A DNA stretch of 64,000 bases from Cognatitamlana onchidii (GCF_004804355.1 NZ_SRWZ01000004.1:248001-312000), one strand, 5' to 3'. Positions 36,521 to 46,303 are shown, numbered from the stretch's first letter. Numbers and translations are program-made. Notes: generated by a model not told the origin, from the letters alone.

Positions 36521-37975
36521 TTAAAATATGCCTGGAATACCGGGTAATTGCCCAACAAGTGCTAGGGAAACGACGCAAATAACAAACATTATACCAGGGA
36601 TAACCAATTTTTCTTTAAGGCTAAGTTCTTTAGCACGGTCACGGTCTCCAATTAACCCCATATTATCAAGAAGCATAGTTAATGCCCATCCAAAAACTGG
36701 ATTTACAAATGCACAGGCAAAAATACAAGTACCTGCACTTAAAGAATCATTGTGTTTTTGAACCATTTGCATTCCGGCTTCAAGTAGTGGTAAAAATACA
36801 CCAACAATAAGGGCTACTCGTAATACGGGCTCCCACATGGCTAAATCCATAGGGTATCCAAATATAGCAGCCAATACACATAGTAAAGCAGTTAATACCG
36901 CGCCACCAGGTATTGGGCGCTTTGCAATGGCCGCAGGAATCATATAGGTTCCCCAAGATGAGGCAATATTCCCACCACCTAGAATAGAACCAAATATTTG
37001 TCTTAAAGAGGAAACAGTCATCGTGTCATCAACATCCATAAGGACATCTTTTGTGTTCTTAGGGTAGTTTAATTCTTGAAATACGCGATGTCCTAGATAA
37101 TCAGGTGACCACATAGCAACTGCTAGAATGGCAAACGGAATAACCGCAATAAAGTGCCCAAAATTAGGCCAACCTATTTGCCACCCGGTATCTTCGCCCC
37201 ACCACCAAAAGGGATTCATGTGCGGTAACCCTGGGGTAGTGGAAAATTCAAAGCTCATTCCCATCGAGTAGGCTACAATACCAGCAATGAGAGAACATAA
37301 GGGAATAGCTAGCCAACGCTTTTTAATTCTTGCCAAATAAGCATAAATTAAAATAGTAATACCTATTACGGCAAACGAAACCGTACCAGATTTTGCGTTA
37401 GCAGTCCAGGCTTCAAATTTTGTTATCTGCCCAATAAGCCCCATTGCTCCCAGATAAATTAATAATCCACCTCTTACTCCTACACCCGTTAAGGCCATAA
37501 GTTTAGAGCCTCCTTTTGTAAGGCTTAATATTATACCAAAAACACCAATTAGAATACCCAAAGCTAAAGGGTGGCCTCCAGCAGCTGCTATAATTGGTAT
37601 TAATGGAATCATGGGTCCGTGTGTTCCAGCAAGATTTGCCCTTGGATTTAAAATGGCCGAAAATAATATTACAAAAATGCCTCCTGCTATTAAAAGCTCG
37701 AATCGTACGTTCTCTGCTACAAACTCCGGAGACAATCCAAATTGAGCGGCGAAAGCAGCCACCATAGCTGTAACCATAACAACCTTTCCAATAGTTGCGG
37801 CTAAGGCTGGAACCCAATCTTCAAGCTCAATATTAAAATCTCTAAAGGGGAGATGTATACGCCATCTCCTAAACTTCATAATGCTGAGTTCATGCTCAAG
37901 GTAATCTTCTCTTTTTTCAAATTCTTTTGATTTTTTGTGATGTTCCTTGTAAAAGTTCTTGTTAGATTCTTTCAT
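36521..37975 (-). CDS. Membrane protein of the DUF3360 family, putative transporter
   Basis: A 484-residue protein with a charged cytoplasmic N-terminus (about 1-50) and some 12 membrane segments. The GTHGPMIPLIPIIAAAGGHPLALG segment near 115 and the re-entrant-looking GGGNIASSWGTYMIPAA near 330 resemble the SLC26/NCS2 (sulfate, uracil) transporter architecture, and the whole sequence fits the uncharacterised DUF3360 family that I recall from Vibrio and flavobacteria. It is first in a probable two-gene transcript with the YfcC-family gene. The substrate is unknown; the SLC26-like fold is inference. Confidence 0.65.
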   Translation of the reverse strand: MKESNKNFYKEHHKKSKEFEKREDYLEHELSIMKFRRWRIHLPFRDFNIELEDWVPALAATIGKVVMVTAMVAAFAAQFGLSPEFVAENVRFELLIAGGIFVILFSAILNPRANLAGTHGPMIPLIPIIAAAGGHPLALGILIGVFGIILSLTKGGSKLMALTGVGVRGGLLIYLGAMGLIGQITKFEAWTANAKSGTVSFAVIGITILIYAYLARIKKRWLAIPLCSLIAGIVAYSMGMSFEFSTTPGLPHMNPFWWWGEDTGWQIGWPNFGHFIAVIPFAILAVAMWSPDYLGHRVFQELNYPKNTKDVLMDVDDTMTVSSLRQIFGSILGGGNIASSWGTYMIPAAIAKRPIPGGAVLTALLCVLAAIFGYPMDLAMWEPVLRVALIVGVFLPLLEAGMQMVQKHNDSLSAGTCIFACAFVNPVFGWALTMLLDNMGLIGDRDRAKELSLKEKLVIPGIMFVICVVSLALVGQLPGIPGIF

Positions 37976-38182
37976 TATAGTCTGGTTTTAGCATAATCAT
38001 GCTTGCAGGGGCAAAGCTAAATACCTTATTGAGTTTTAAACATGAGGTTTGTCAGGTAAAAATTATTTTGTGTTACTTATAGGGCTTTCTGCAAAGCATT
38101 TGAATAATGTTTTAGCTATTAATAAGAATGATTCATAAAATGGCTTAATTTGTTATTTTTGCTAATACCAAAAAAAGACCAA

Positions 38183-40141
38183 TTGATATCAGCTTCAAGT
38201 ATAGAAAGAGTTTTTGAGACAGCCCGAGTTGAGGAGGTAATAGGTGACTTTGTACAATTAAAAAAGGCTGGAAGTAATTTTAAAGGCTTAAGTCCTTTTA
38301 GTGACGAACGGTCTCCAAGTTTTATGGTGTCTCCTGTAAAACAAATCTGGAAAGATTTTTCTACAGGAAAAGGGGGGACAGCCGTGTCTTTTTTAATGGA
38401 GCACGAACATTTTACATATCCTGAGGCTATAAAATATTTAGCAAAAAAATATAACATTGAGATCGAGGAAACGATTCAATCGAGTGAGCAAAAAGAAAAA
38501 GCTAACGAACGTGAAAGTTTGTATCTAGTAAGTGAATTTGCAAACACCTATTTTCAAAAAATACTTCATAAATCGGATAAAGGAAGGTCCATTGGTTTAA
38601 GTTATTTTAAAGAGCGTGGATTTACCGAAACGACTATAAAAACCTTTGAGTTAGGATATGCGCTCGATACTTGGCAAGGTTTTACAGATGAAGCCTTAAA
38701 GCAAGGTTATAAAATTGATTTTTTAGAAAAAACAGGCTTAACTATTGTTAAACCAGATAAGCAATTTGATAGGTTTAAAGGACGCGTTATGTTTCCTATT
38801 AAAAGCATGAGTGGACGCGTTCTTGGCTTTGGAGGAAGGATACTTGGAAATGATAAAAAGGCGGCCAAATATATGAATTCGCCTGAAAGTGATATTTACC
38901 ATAAAAGCAAAGTGCTTTATGGCATTTATCATGCCAAACAAAGTATTGCAAAAGAAGATAATTGTTATTTAGTTGAAGGTTATACAGACGTTATTCAGTT
39001 TTATCAAACAGGGATAAAGAATGTTGTGTCTTCATCTGGAACGGCGCTTACTTCAGAGCAAATTCGTTTAATTAATAGGTTAACAAAAAACATTACGGTT
39101 TTATTTGATGGTGATGCTGCTGGTATGAGAGCTTCATTAAGAGGTATTGATTTGATTCTAGAACAGGGAATGAATGTTAAGGTTTGTACCTTTCCAGAAG
39201 GCGAAGACCCCGATAGTTTTGCCAAGCAGAATACACTTGAAGAATTATCCTTGTATTTAAAAGAGCATGCGAAAGACTTTATTCAATTTAAGGCTTCTAT
39301 TTTATTTGAAGAATCAAAGAATGATCCCATAAAAAAAGCAGAAACAGTTAGGGATATTGTTAATAGTATTTCAAAGATTCCTGATAGAATAAAAAAGGAA
39401 ATATACGTTCAGGAGTGTGCAAGAATCATGGACATAAGTGAGGAGGTCTTGTTTAGTACACTGGCTCAAATTAATAAAAAGGAAACAGACGGCGTTTCAA
39501 AAAAGTTAAAGTCAGAACAAAAAGCGTTTCAAGTTATAAAGCATCAGCAACCAGTAAAAAAGGTTGATGTACAATATGTTTTGGAGCGAAAAATTATTGA
39601 AGTATTATTACTATATGGCAATGTGACTGAAGATTTCGAAGATTTAGTTTTAAAAGAAAATGATAAAGGGGAGTTAGAGCTAGAACCAGTAATACAACAG
39701 GCAAAGGTTTTTGAAAAAGTGTTTTTAGATTTGCAGGATGATGAAATGGAATTCACTAACCCTCAGTTTAAAACTTTATACTACACTATAATTGATAGAC
39801 TTAATCAAGATGCTAATTTTGAACTGAAAACCTTTGTTAATTCTGTTGATCAAGATATGGCTAATCACATCACTAGTATTTTAATGGAAGACGAGCGCTA
39901 TGCCCTTGATAACTGGAATAGAATGAATATTTTTCCTAAAGAAAAAGATACCACTGTGGCTCAACTAGTAAGTGAAACAATTTTAAGTTTACGTTGCTTT
40001 TTAATTGATCAAAAAGTAAAGGAGTTTCAGGAGGAAACATTACAAAACAAAATAGACTCGAATAGAAATATACTTGAAGAAGTAAAAGACTATTCGAGTC
40101 TAAAAATGCTACTCTCTCGAAAATTAAACAGAGTGTTATAG
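38183..40141 (+). CDS. dnaG: DNA primase, zinc-ligand residues absent
   Basis: Makes RNA primers at the replication fork. The TTG at 38183 (MISASSIERVFETARVEEVIG) is the family start and gives 652 residues. Domains: N-terminal zinc-binding fold (about 1-100), RNA polymerase/TOPRIM core (about 120-420, with LVEGYTDVIQF and VLFDGDAAG), and a C-terminal DnaB-interaction domain. In the zinc fold the four ligands of E. coli DnaG (C40, H43, C61, C64) correspond to S37, S40, D58 and T61, at identical spacing, so no zinc can be bound in the usual way. The gene runs convergently into the response regulator gene with a 6-base overlap. Confidence 0.95.
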   Translation: MISASSIERVFETARVEEVIGDFVQLKKAGSNFKGLSPFSDERSPSFMVSPVKQIWKDFSTGKGGTAVSFLMEHEHFTYPEAIKYLAKKYNIEIEETIQSSEQKEKANERESLYLVSEFANTYFQKILHKSDKGRSIGLSYFKERGFTETTIKTFELGYALDTWQGFTDEALKQGYKIDFLEKTGLTIVKPDKQFDRFKGRVMFPIKSMSGRVLGFGGRILGNDKKAAKYMNSPESDIYHKSKVLYGIYHAKQSIAKEDNCYLVEGYTDVIQFYQTGIKNVVSSSGTALTSEQIRLINRLTKNITVLFDGDAAGMRASLRGIDLILEQGMNVKVCTFPEGEDPDSFAKQNTLEELSLYLKEHAKDFIQFKASILFEESKNDPIKKAETVRDIVNSISKIPDRIKKEIYVQECARIMDISEEVLFSTLAQINKKETDGVSKKLKSEQKAFQVIKHQQPVKKVDVQYVLERKIIEVLLLYGNVTEDFEDLVLKENDKGELELEPVIQQAKVFEKVFLDLQDDEMEFTNPQFKTLYYTIIDRLNQDANFELKTFVNSVDQDMANHITSILMEDERYALDNWNRMNIFPKEKDTTVAQLVSETILSLRCFLIDQKVKEFQEETLQNKIDSNRNILEEVKDYSSLKMLLSRKLNRVL

Positions 40142-40765
40142 TTGTTCTGCTAGCTTAGCTTGGTTAACCAAATCAACTAAGTTGGTAACCTTTAATTTCC
40201 GCATTAATCTAGCTTTATAAGTACTAACAGTTTTTTCGTTAATATTTAATTCTTTGGAAATTTCTTTGTTTTTTCTACCAATAGTAAGCAGTTTTAATAC
40301 TTCGGCTTCACGCGTAGAAAGCTTCTTATAAAACGAGCCACCTTTGTTTATTCTAGAACCAAAAGCTAACTGCTGGGTAAGGTCATTACTTAAATAAATT
40401 CCACCATCGGCAACCTTTAAAATAGCCTCGTTGATAGTTATGACATTTACAGATTTATTGATATAACCTGCGGCGCCAGCTTTAATGGCATTGATGGCAT
40501 AAACTTCTTCAGGTTGACCACTGAAGATGATGGTTTTAATTTCCGGATGATCATTTTTTAAATATCTTAGCAGCGTTAACCCGTTTAACTTAGGGAAATC
40601 GGCTTCGGTCAAAATAATGTCTACCGGGTTTTGTTTTACAAATTCTAGGATGGCTTCGCCATCGTCTAAACTTCCTACAATTTTAATGTTAGAAGATGCA
40701 GAGAAAAGGACTTCTAGTCCTTTTCTAGTAATCGGATGGTTATCCGCTATTAATAATTTTATCAT
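40136..40765 (-). CDS. NarL/LuxR-type response regulator with atypical receiver
   Basis: A 209-residue transcription factor: receiver domain (about 1-120) and a LuxR-type HTH (about 145-205, LSTREAEVLKLLTIGRKNKEIS...STYKARLMRKL). In the receiver the usual phosphorylated Asp position is E54 (DIILTEADFP), and the acidic pair is D8-N9 instead of two acids, while the switch residue S82 and K104 are kept. Glu at this place often mimics the phosphorylated state, so the protein may be constitutively active or regulated in another way. No histidine kinase is nearby. It stands alone between dnaG and nadE. Confidence 0.88.
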   Translation of the reverse strand: MIKLLIADNHPITRKGLEVLFSASSNIKIVGSLDDGEAILEFVKQNPVDIILTEADFPKLNGLTLLRYLKNDHPEIKTIIFSGQPEEVYAINAIKAGAAGYINKSVNVITINEAILKVADGGIYLSNDLTQQLAFGSRINKGGSFYKKLSTREAEVLKLLTIGRKNKEISKELNINEKTVSTYKARLMRKLKVTNLVDLVNQAKLAEQL

Positions 40766-40861
40766 AATTGAGCGCTTTTTATGCGACTATTTAAGAGTAG
40801 GCCGCACATGAGAGAATAAGCTAACGGTAAAAGTAATACTTTTTTGAAAAATCTGCAATAA

Positions 40862-41650
40862 TTACATCAAATTATTAGGGATTTTGCATATGGGTATAGG
40901 AACCATTTTGTGTTTATTAGATGTATTAAAGCGCTTATATATTTTGTAAACTTCGGCTTCTCTCCCTGTAAAGTCTTCAACTGTTTTACCTTGGTCGTCC
41001 ATTGACATGGCCCATTCTAACTCTGGGTAAGATGCACCAATTTGGTCTTCATCACTTCTGGCATCTCCAAATAACCCATCACTTGGAGCTGCTTTCATAA
41101 TTGATTCTGGTACGCCTAAAAATTCTCCCAATTCATATACTTGCGATTTAACTAAATCTGCTATTGGGCTTAAATCAACACCACCATCGCCATATTTAGT
41201 GTAAAACCCAACGCCAAAGTCTTCTACTTTATTTCCCGTGCCAGCTACCAATAATGAATACAGTCCAGCATAATAATATAAAGTTGTCATTCTTAACCTT
41301 GCTCTAGTATTAGCCAAAGCCATATCAATAGTAGCTTGATCACCATCAAAAAACACTTCGGTTTTAAACTCTTCAAAAACAGGTGTTAAATCGGTTCTAG
41401 TATCGCTTACGTTGTCGAATTTTAATTTGAGTTGGGCAATGTGCTCTTGGGCTCTAGAAACATGGCTTTCAGCTTGATGAATTGGCATTTCAATGCATAG
41501 TACGTTTAATCCTGTTTTAGCACATAGAGTAGAAGTCACCGCAGAATCTATGCCCCCGGAAATACCGATTACAAAACCATTCACTCCCGCATTATTAGCA
41601 TAATCTTTTAACCAACTTACTATATGGTTGGCAACTTTTTCTGTTTGCAT
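40862..41650 (-). CDS. nadE: Ammonia-dependent NAD synthetase
   Basis: Amidates nicotinic acid adenine dinucleotide to NAD, the last step of NAD synthesis. The 262 residues match the short, ammonia-dependent class without a glutaminase domain. The PP-loop GISGGIDSAVTS is at 28-39, and GTGNKVEDFGVGFYTKYGDGGVDL near 150-175 forms the active-site loop. It is divergent from gldB, with a 75-base gap; the nadE-gldB-gldC neighbourhood also occurs in Flavobacterium. Confidence 0.95.
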   Translation of the reverse strand: MQTEKVANHIVSWLKDYANNAGVNGFVIGISGGIDSAVTSTLCAKTGLNVLCIEMPIHQAESHVSRAQEHIAQLKLKFDNVSDTRTDLTPVFEEFKTEVFFDGDQATIDMALANTRARLRMTTLYYYAGLYSLLVAGTGNKVEDFGVGFYTKYGDGGVDLSPIADLVKSQVYELGEFLGVPESIMKAAPSDGLFGDARSDEDQIGASYPELEWAMSMDDQGKTVEDFTGREAEVYKIYKRFNTSNKHKMVPIPICKIPNNLM

Positions 41651-41678
41651 TTTTAAATGAATTTTATGTCAAGAATAG

Positions 41679-41686
41679 TACCTTTG
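41679..41686 (+). promoter_or_regulatory. Possible -7 promoter box for gldB
   Basis: TACCTTTG fits TAnnTTTG and lies 40 bases before the gldB start; no -33 TTTG is seen at the proper distance. Confidence 0.4.
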
Positions 41687-41725
41687 CAAACAAAAATAAC
41701 CCATACATCCAATTTATAAAAATTT

Positions 41726-42706
41726 ATGTCGTTTAAGTTTCCTATGAAATTCTTGTTAGTCTTAGCATCTTTATTTGTTTTAGTGGTTTCGTGTAAAAAG
41801 GAGAGCCAGTTAGAGCTGGAAATAGCTAAGCTAAATACGGATATTGAAGTTGAACGTTTTGACAGGTTATTTGCAAGCGTTACAACGGATGGTATTGAGC
41901 AACTTAAGCGAACATACCCTTTTATGTTTTCAGTAAAGTACTCTGATGATTTTTGGCTAGCAAAGAAAGAGGATAGTTTACAGCAGCTTTTATTTAAAGA
42001 GGTAAATGAAGTTTTTTCAACTTTCGAAGAGATTGAAATTGATATTGAAAGCATGTTTAATCATTTAAAATACTATGATCCTACTTTTCATACTCCACGA
42101 GTGATTACAGTTACAAATGATGTAGATTATAGAAACAGAGTTATTGTTACAGATACTATTGTGCTTATAGCTCTAGATTCTTACTTGGGGAATAACCATG
42201 AATTTTATGGAAGCATTCCGCAGTACATAAGAACGGATTTAAATAAAGAGCAGATTACGGTTGATTTGGCAACTAAATATGCCGAAAAGTATATCTTTCA
42301 ACCACAGCGAAAATCTTTACTTGACGAGATGATATATTTTGGGAAGCAGCTCTATTTTAAAGATTTAGTGATACCCTTTAGGTCTGAAGCCCAACGTATC
42401 AGTTATGCTCAGGAAGCGTTAGATTGGGCTAGAGCTAACGAAAGCTATATTTGGCGGTATTTTGTAGAGCGAGAACTTCTTTTTAGTACAGATTCTAAAT
42501 TACCTGGTAGGTTTATAAACCCAGCACCTTTTTCTAAATTTTATTTAGAAGAAATTGACACCGAATCTCCGGGACGTTTGGGACAGTACATAGGCTGGCA
42601 AATAGTGAGAGCCTATATGGAGAACAATGAGGTTGCTTTGCGAGATATGCTTAATGAAAACCCTCAAGACATATTTAATAATTCAAAATTTAAACCGCGT
42701 AAATAA
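41726..42706 (+). CDS. gldB: Gliding motility lipoprotein GldB
   Basis: Lipoprotein essential for gliding in Flavobacterium. The 326-residue protein has a lipoprotein signal with lipobox VVSC (Cys23 from the first ATG; a second ATG at 41744 would give Cys17 and a more standard signal). The mature start LNTDIEVERFDRLFA, the YFGKQLYF segment and the ending RDMLNENPQDIFNNSKFKPRK are typical of GldB. The stop overlaps the gldC start by one base (TAATG). GldB is thought to sit in the cell envelope and support the gliding and type IX secretion machinery, in a role not fully defined. Confidence 0.93.
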   Translation: MSFKFPMKFLLVLASLFVLVVSCKKESQLELEIAKLNTDIEVERFDRLFASVTTDGIEQLKRTYPFMFSVKYSDDFWLAKKEDSLQQLLFKEVNEVFSTFEEIEIDIESMFNHLKYYDPTFHTPRVITVTNDVDYRNRVIVTDTIVLIALDSYLGNNHEFYGSIPQYIRTDLNKEQITVDLATKYAEKYIFQPQRKSLLDEMIYFGKQLYFKDLVIPFRSEAQRISYAQEALDWARANESYIWRYFVERELLFSTDSKLPGRFINPAPFSKFYLEEIDTESPGRLGQYIGWQIVRAYMENNEVALRDMLNENPQDIFNNSKFKPRK

Positions 42707-43041
42707 TGGCCGATTTAAGAAAATCAAAGATAGAATTGAATGTAGAATTGGATGAAAATAGGGTGCCCGAAAAACTACATTGGACAGCCCAAGATGGAGG
42801 CATAACGAATGAAGAAGCCAAAGCTATGATGTTAGCGGTCTGGGACGCAAAGGCGCAAGAGGCTTTGCGCATAGATTTGTGGACTAAAGATATGCCCGTT
42901 GATGAGATGAAGGTGTTTTTTCATCAAACACTTGTATCTATGAGTGATACCTTCTACAGAGCGACTCAAGATGATAAAATGAGCGCTACGATGAAAGATT
43001 TTTGTGACTATTTCGCTGAAAAATTAGAGCTAAAGAAATAG
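42706..43041 (+). CDS. gldC: Gliding motility protein GldC
   Basis: A 111-residue soluble protein that enhances gliding; in Flavobacterium it is co-transcribed with gldB, as here (overlapping stop and start). Recognised by the N-terminal KSKIELNVELDENRVPEKLHW segment and the C-terminal MKDFCDYFAEKLELKK. No signal peptide; cytoplasmic as far as can be seen. Biochemical role unknown. Confidence 0.92.
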   Translation: MADLRKSKIELNVELDENRVPEKLHWTAQDGGITNEEAKAMMLAVWDAKAQEALRIDLWTKDMPVDEMKVFFHQTLVSMSDTFYRATQDDKMSATMKDFCDYFAEKLELKK

Positions 43042-43088
43042 CCTTTTTTATATAGTAAACGGTTGGGAAGCGCTGGGGAAGCGAATAA

Positions 43089-44366
43089 TTACCATTCGTT
43101 AATTCTGTTGGAATCTAGTTTAATAAAGATAAATATTAGAATAGTAAATGCCCATAAACCTGAGCCTCCATAGCTAAACATGGGTAGAGGAATTCCTATA
43201 GTCGGTATAAGCCCCATAACCATCCCGATATTAATGAAGAAATGAATAAAAATAATTGAGGCTACCCCATAGCCATAAACGCGACTAAATTGTGATTTTT
43301 GAAGTTCGGCCAAGTGTAAAATCCTGAGCAGAAGTAAAACAAAAACCACCACCACAAAGGTGCTTCCTAAAAAGCCCCATTCTTCCCCAACAGTGCTAAA
43401 AATATAATCGGTATGTTGTTCTGGTACAAATTTACCTGTTGTTCTTGTGCCTTCCATAAAGCCTCTGCCCGTTAACCCTCCCGAGCCTATGGCTTTTTCA
43501 GATTCATTGAGGTTATACGCAAAGGTTTGCTTCATTTTTTCAAGCTTAGAAGGGTCTTTCTCTAAATTGAGCCACAAGCTAATACGGTCTTGTTGGTGTG
43601 GTTTTAAAATACTTTGATAAAAGAATTTAACCCCAAAAGATACTGCTACTACCATTAAAAGAATGACAAAAATTTGCAATATTTTTAACTTTCTTTTGGT
43701 AAGGAAGTGAAAACCAACAATGAATATTAAGGCTGTAACAGATGTTATAATAGGTCCGAATTTTAAAGATAATACTGAAACGATAATAAGGGAGATTCCA
43801 ATGTTTAAATAATATTTGGGTAAACCTTCTCTATATAAAACAAAAAAGAAAGAGGCGTATACCAGCGTGCTTCCAGTGTCATTTTGAAGTAAAACTAAAA
43901 TGGCGGGAATAATGATTATGGTAAACGTTTTAATTTGATCTTTGAGCAATTTAATATTAGTATTTAAATCACTAACATATTTCGCAACGGCAAGCGCTGT
44001 AGCCATTTTAGCAAACTCACTTGGCTGTAAAGTCATACCTCCAATGGCATACCAGGAGGTGGCTCCATTAACATTTTTTCCAAAAATAAAGAGCCCTACC
44101 AAAGAGAGCATCGAAGCAATATAAATAACACTTGAAAAACGTTCATAAAACTTAGCATCTATGGCTAGTAAGATCACTATCAGTCCAAAGGTTAAAAAGA
44201 TGAAAAGTAGCTGCTTCCCGAATGGTTGAGAAAAATCAAAATAATCAATATTAGACCCGGTATGGGATGCCGATAAAATATTAAGCCAACCAAAACCAAC
44301 TAATAATAAGAAGAGAAAAATGGTAATCCAGTCAAATTTAAAATGTCTGTTAGTTTCTCTAACCAT
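43089..44366 (-). CDS. rodA: Rod shape-determining peptidoglycan glycosyltransferase RodA
   Basis: SEDS-family membrane enzyme that polymerises glycan strands for cell elongation with PBP2. The 425 residues span about ten membrane segments; the essential SEDS Asp region is present in FVPEQHTDYIFSTVGEEWGF near 325, and GIPLPMFSYGGSGLWAF near 395 is the C-terminal SEDS signature. The start overlaps the end of mrdA by one base, keeping the two partners in one transcript. Confidence 0.95.
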   Translation of the reverse strand: MVRETNRHFKFDWITIFLFLLLVGFGWLNILSASHTGSNIDYFDFSQPFGKQLLFIFLTFGLIVILLAIDAKFYERFSSVIYIASMLSLVGLFIFGKNVNGATSWYAIGGMTLQPSEFAKMATALAVAKYVSDLNTNIKLLKDQIKTFTIIIIPAILVLLQNDTGSTLVYASFFFVLYREGLPKYYLNIGISLIIVSVLSLKFGPIITSVTALIFIVGFHFLTKRKLKILQIFVILLMVVAVSFGVKFFYQSILKPHQQDRISLWLNLEKDPSKLEKMKQTFAYNLNESEKAIGSGGLTGRGFMEGTRTTGKFVPEQHTDYIFSTVGEEWGFLGSTFVVVVFVLLLLRILHLAELQKSQFSRVYGYGVASIIFIHFFINIGMVMGLIPTIGIPLPMFSYGGSGLWAFTILIFIFIKLDSNRINEW

Positions 44367-46303
44367 TAAAGTTTGGGTTTATTTATTCTTTTGAGTTCCC
44401 TCTTTAGCTGGTAATACTCTTTCTCTTCTACGATTTGCAAGGTTGTACTGCCATTAATTTTAAAAGGTTTCCCTGAATAAGGTTTCGCGTATTCATCTTC
44501 CAAGCTGTGTTTTAATAACCACTCTTCTAAATCAGTTCTTGTTATGTAGCCTTTTATGTGTTTTTCAATCATTAAACTAGCAACTCTACCGGCAAAGCGA
44601 CTTCCCCAATATCCGTTTTCAACAAATACTGCAATGGCAATTTTAGGATTTTCTTTTGGTGCAAAAGCAACAAAAATAGAATGGTCTGTTAGTTGGGTTT
44701 TTACGCTGTCAATTTTAACAAAATTTTCAACGGTTCCTGTTTTACCACAAATATCAATGTCTTTAACTTGTAATGAGGCTGCGGTCCCTTTTTTGTAAAC
44801 CTGGTACATCCCCTCTATTACAGGTTCAAAGTATCTTTTGTCAATAGTTGTGTGTTTAGGTTTAGTGAATTGTTCTGGGAGAGTTTCACCTTCAATATGT
44901 TTAATAATATGCGGAGTGTAGTAATATCCTCTATTGGCAATGGCAGCTACCATATTTGCTAACTGAATAGGCGTGGTGGCCACTTCCCCTTGTCCAATGG
45001 CATTTGATATAGTATAAGTGGAGTAAAATGTTTTAGGGTAAATATGCTTATAGTAGGCTCTGTCTGGTATTCTACCTTTTTGCCCCACGAATAAATCATT
45101 ATTCAAAAACTGTCCTAGTCCGAAGCTTTTAGCGTGTTTACTCCAGACATCAATACCGTCGGACGCGCTACCATTTTTGTCTAAAATTTTTCGGTAGGTG
45201 GTTGCAAAGTAAGCATTGCAAGATCTTTGTATACCACCTATCATATTATTTCTAGTGCCATAGTTACAATGGCACTTCATAACCCTATTGCCGTATCGGT
45301 AACCCCTATAACAGGTTACTGTTTCGTTGGGAGACATAACCCCTTCTTGAAGGGCAATAAGCGCATTCATTAACTTAAACGGTGATCCAGGTTCATAAAC
45401 ACCCTGAAGGCTCCGATTGAAAAGAGGTTTAGCAATAGAGTCGTTGTGGAGTTTGGTGAAGTTTTTGGAGCGTTCTCGTCCTACAAGAATGTTAGGGTCA
45501 TAGGAAGGCGCGGCTACCATGGCCAGTATTTCACCAGATGATGGTTCGAGGGCGATAACACCTCCTCTTTTGTTTTTCATAAGGAGTTCGCCATAGGCCT
45601 GTAATTGGGCGTCTATGGTGATGGTGATATCTTTTCCTTGTTCTGGAATGGTGTCGAACTTGCCTCCTTTGTAGGGACCAATATTCCTATTAAAGCGATC
45701 CTTTTGAATAAATTTAATCCCCTTGACGCCTCGTAAGGTTTTTTCGTAAGAAGCTTCAACGCCTTGTTTACCAATAAGATCTCCCATTTTATAATAGGGG
45801 TCTTTTTCAATAATTCGATTGTTTACTTCTCCTATATCACCAAGTACATTGGCTCCAATGGTGGTCTCATAATTCCTTAAAGAACGTTTTTGTATATAGA
45901 AGCCTCTAAATTTTCGCATTTTTTCCTGCAAAACAGCATAATCTTCCTTGGATAGGTGCGACACAAAAACAGAGGGTAGTCTTGGAGAATACCGTCGACA
46001 TTTGTCGTAGGTTTTGACAAATCTTTCTTTAGAAATTTTTAAGAGAGAACAAAACTCAAGCGTGTCTAAAGGTTCAACCTCTCTGGGGATTACCATGACG
46101 TCATAAGAAGGTTGATTGGCTACCAATAATTCATTGTTTCTATCGTAAACAAACCCTCTTTTAGGATAATCGTAAACTTTTCTTATCGCGTTATCTTCAA
46201 AGAGATTATGGGCGTTAGAACTGTATATTTGTAGGTAAAACAGTCTTGAGACAAATAAAAGTCCAACCGCAATAACAGAAATAAAAAGTAAAAGTTGTCT
46301 CAT
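44366..46303 (-). CDS. mrdA: Penicillin-binding protein 2
   Basis: Transpeptidase for cell elongation, 645 residues: a short cytoplasmic start, one membrane helix (about 5-25), dimerisation domain, and a transpeptidase domain with the three active-site motifs SPFK (in YEPGSPFKLMNAL), SCN (in IQRSCNAYF) and KTG (in CGKTGTVEN). It acts with RodA. It overlaps mreD upstream by four bases and rodA downstream by one. The C-terminus is charged (KEYYQLKRELKRINK). Confidence 0.95.
   Translation of the reverse strand: MRQLLLFISVIAVGLLFVSRLFYLQIYSSNAHNLFEDNAIRKVYDYPKRGFVYDRNNELLVANQPSYDVMVIPREVEPLDTLEFCSLLKISKERFVKTYDKCRRYSPRLPSVFVSHLSKEDYAVLQEKMRKFRGFYIQKRSLRNYETTIGANVLGDIGEVNNRIIEKDPYYKMGDLIGKQGVEASYEKTLRGVKGIKFIQKDRFNRNIGPYKGGKFDTIPEQGKDITITIDAQLQAYGELLMKNKRGGVIALEPSSGEILAMVAAPSYDPNILVGRERSKNFTKLHNDSIAKPLFNRSLQGVYEPGSPFKLMNALIALQEGVMSPNETVTCYRGYRYGNRVMKCHCNYGTRNNMIGGIQRSCNAYFATTYRKILDKNGSASDGIDVWSKHAKSFGLGQFLNNDLFVGQKGRIPDRAYYKHIYPKTFYSTYTISNAIGQGEVATTPIQLANMVAAIANRGYYYTPHIIKHIEGETLPEQFTKPKHTTIDKRYFEPVIEGMYQVYKKGTAASLQVKDIDICGKTGTVENFVKIDSVKTQLTDHSIFVAFAPKENPKIAIAVFVENGYWGSRFAGRVASLMIEKHIKGYITRTDLEEWLLKHSLEDEYAKPYSGKPFKINGSTTLQIVEEKEYYQLKRELKRINKPKL

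Noticed and set aside
43042-43088. Short direct repeat (GGGAAGCG twice) between gldC and rodA
   Set aside because: Two copies of eight bases only; no spacing or structure suggesting function.
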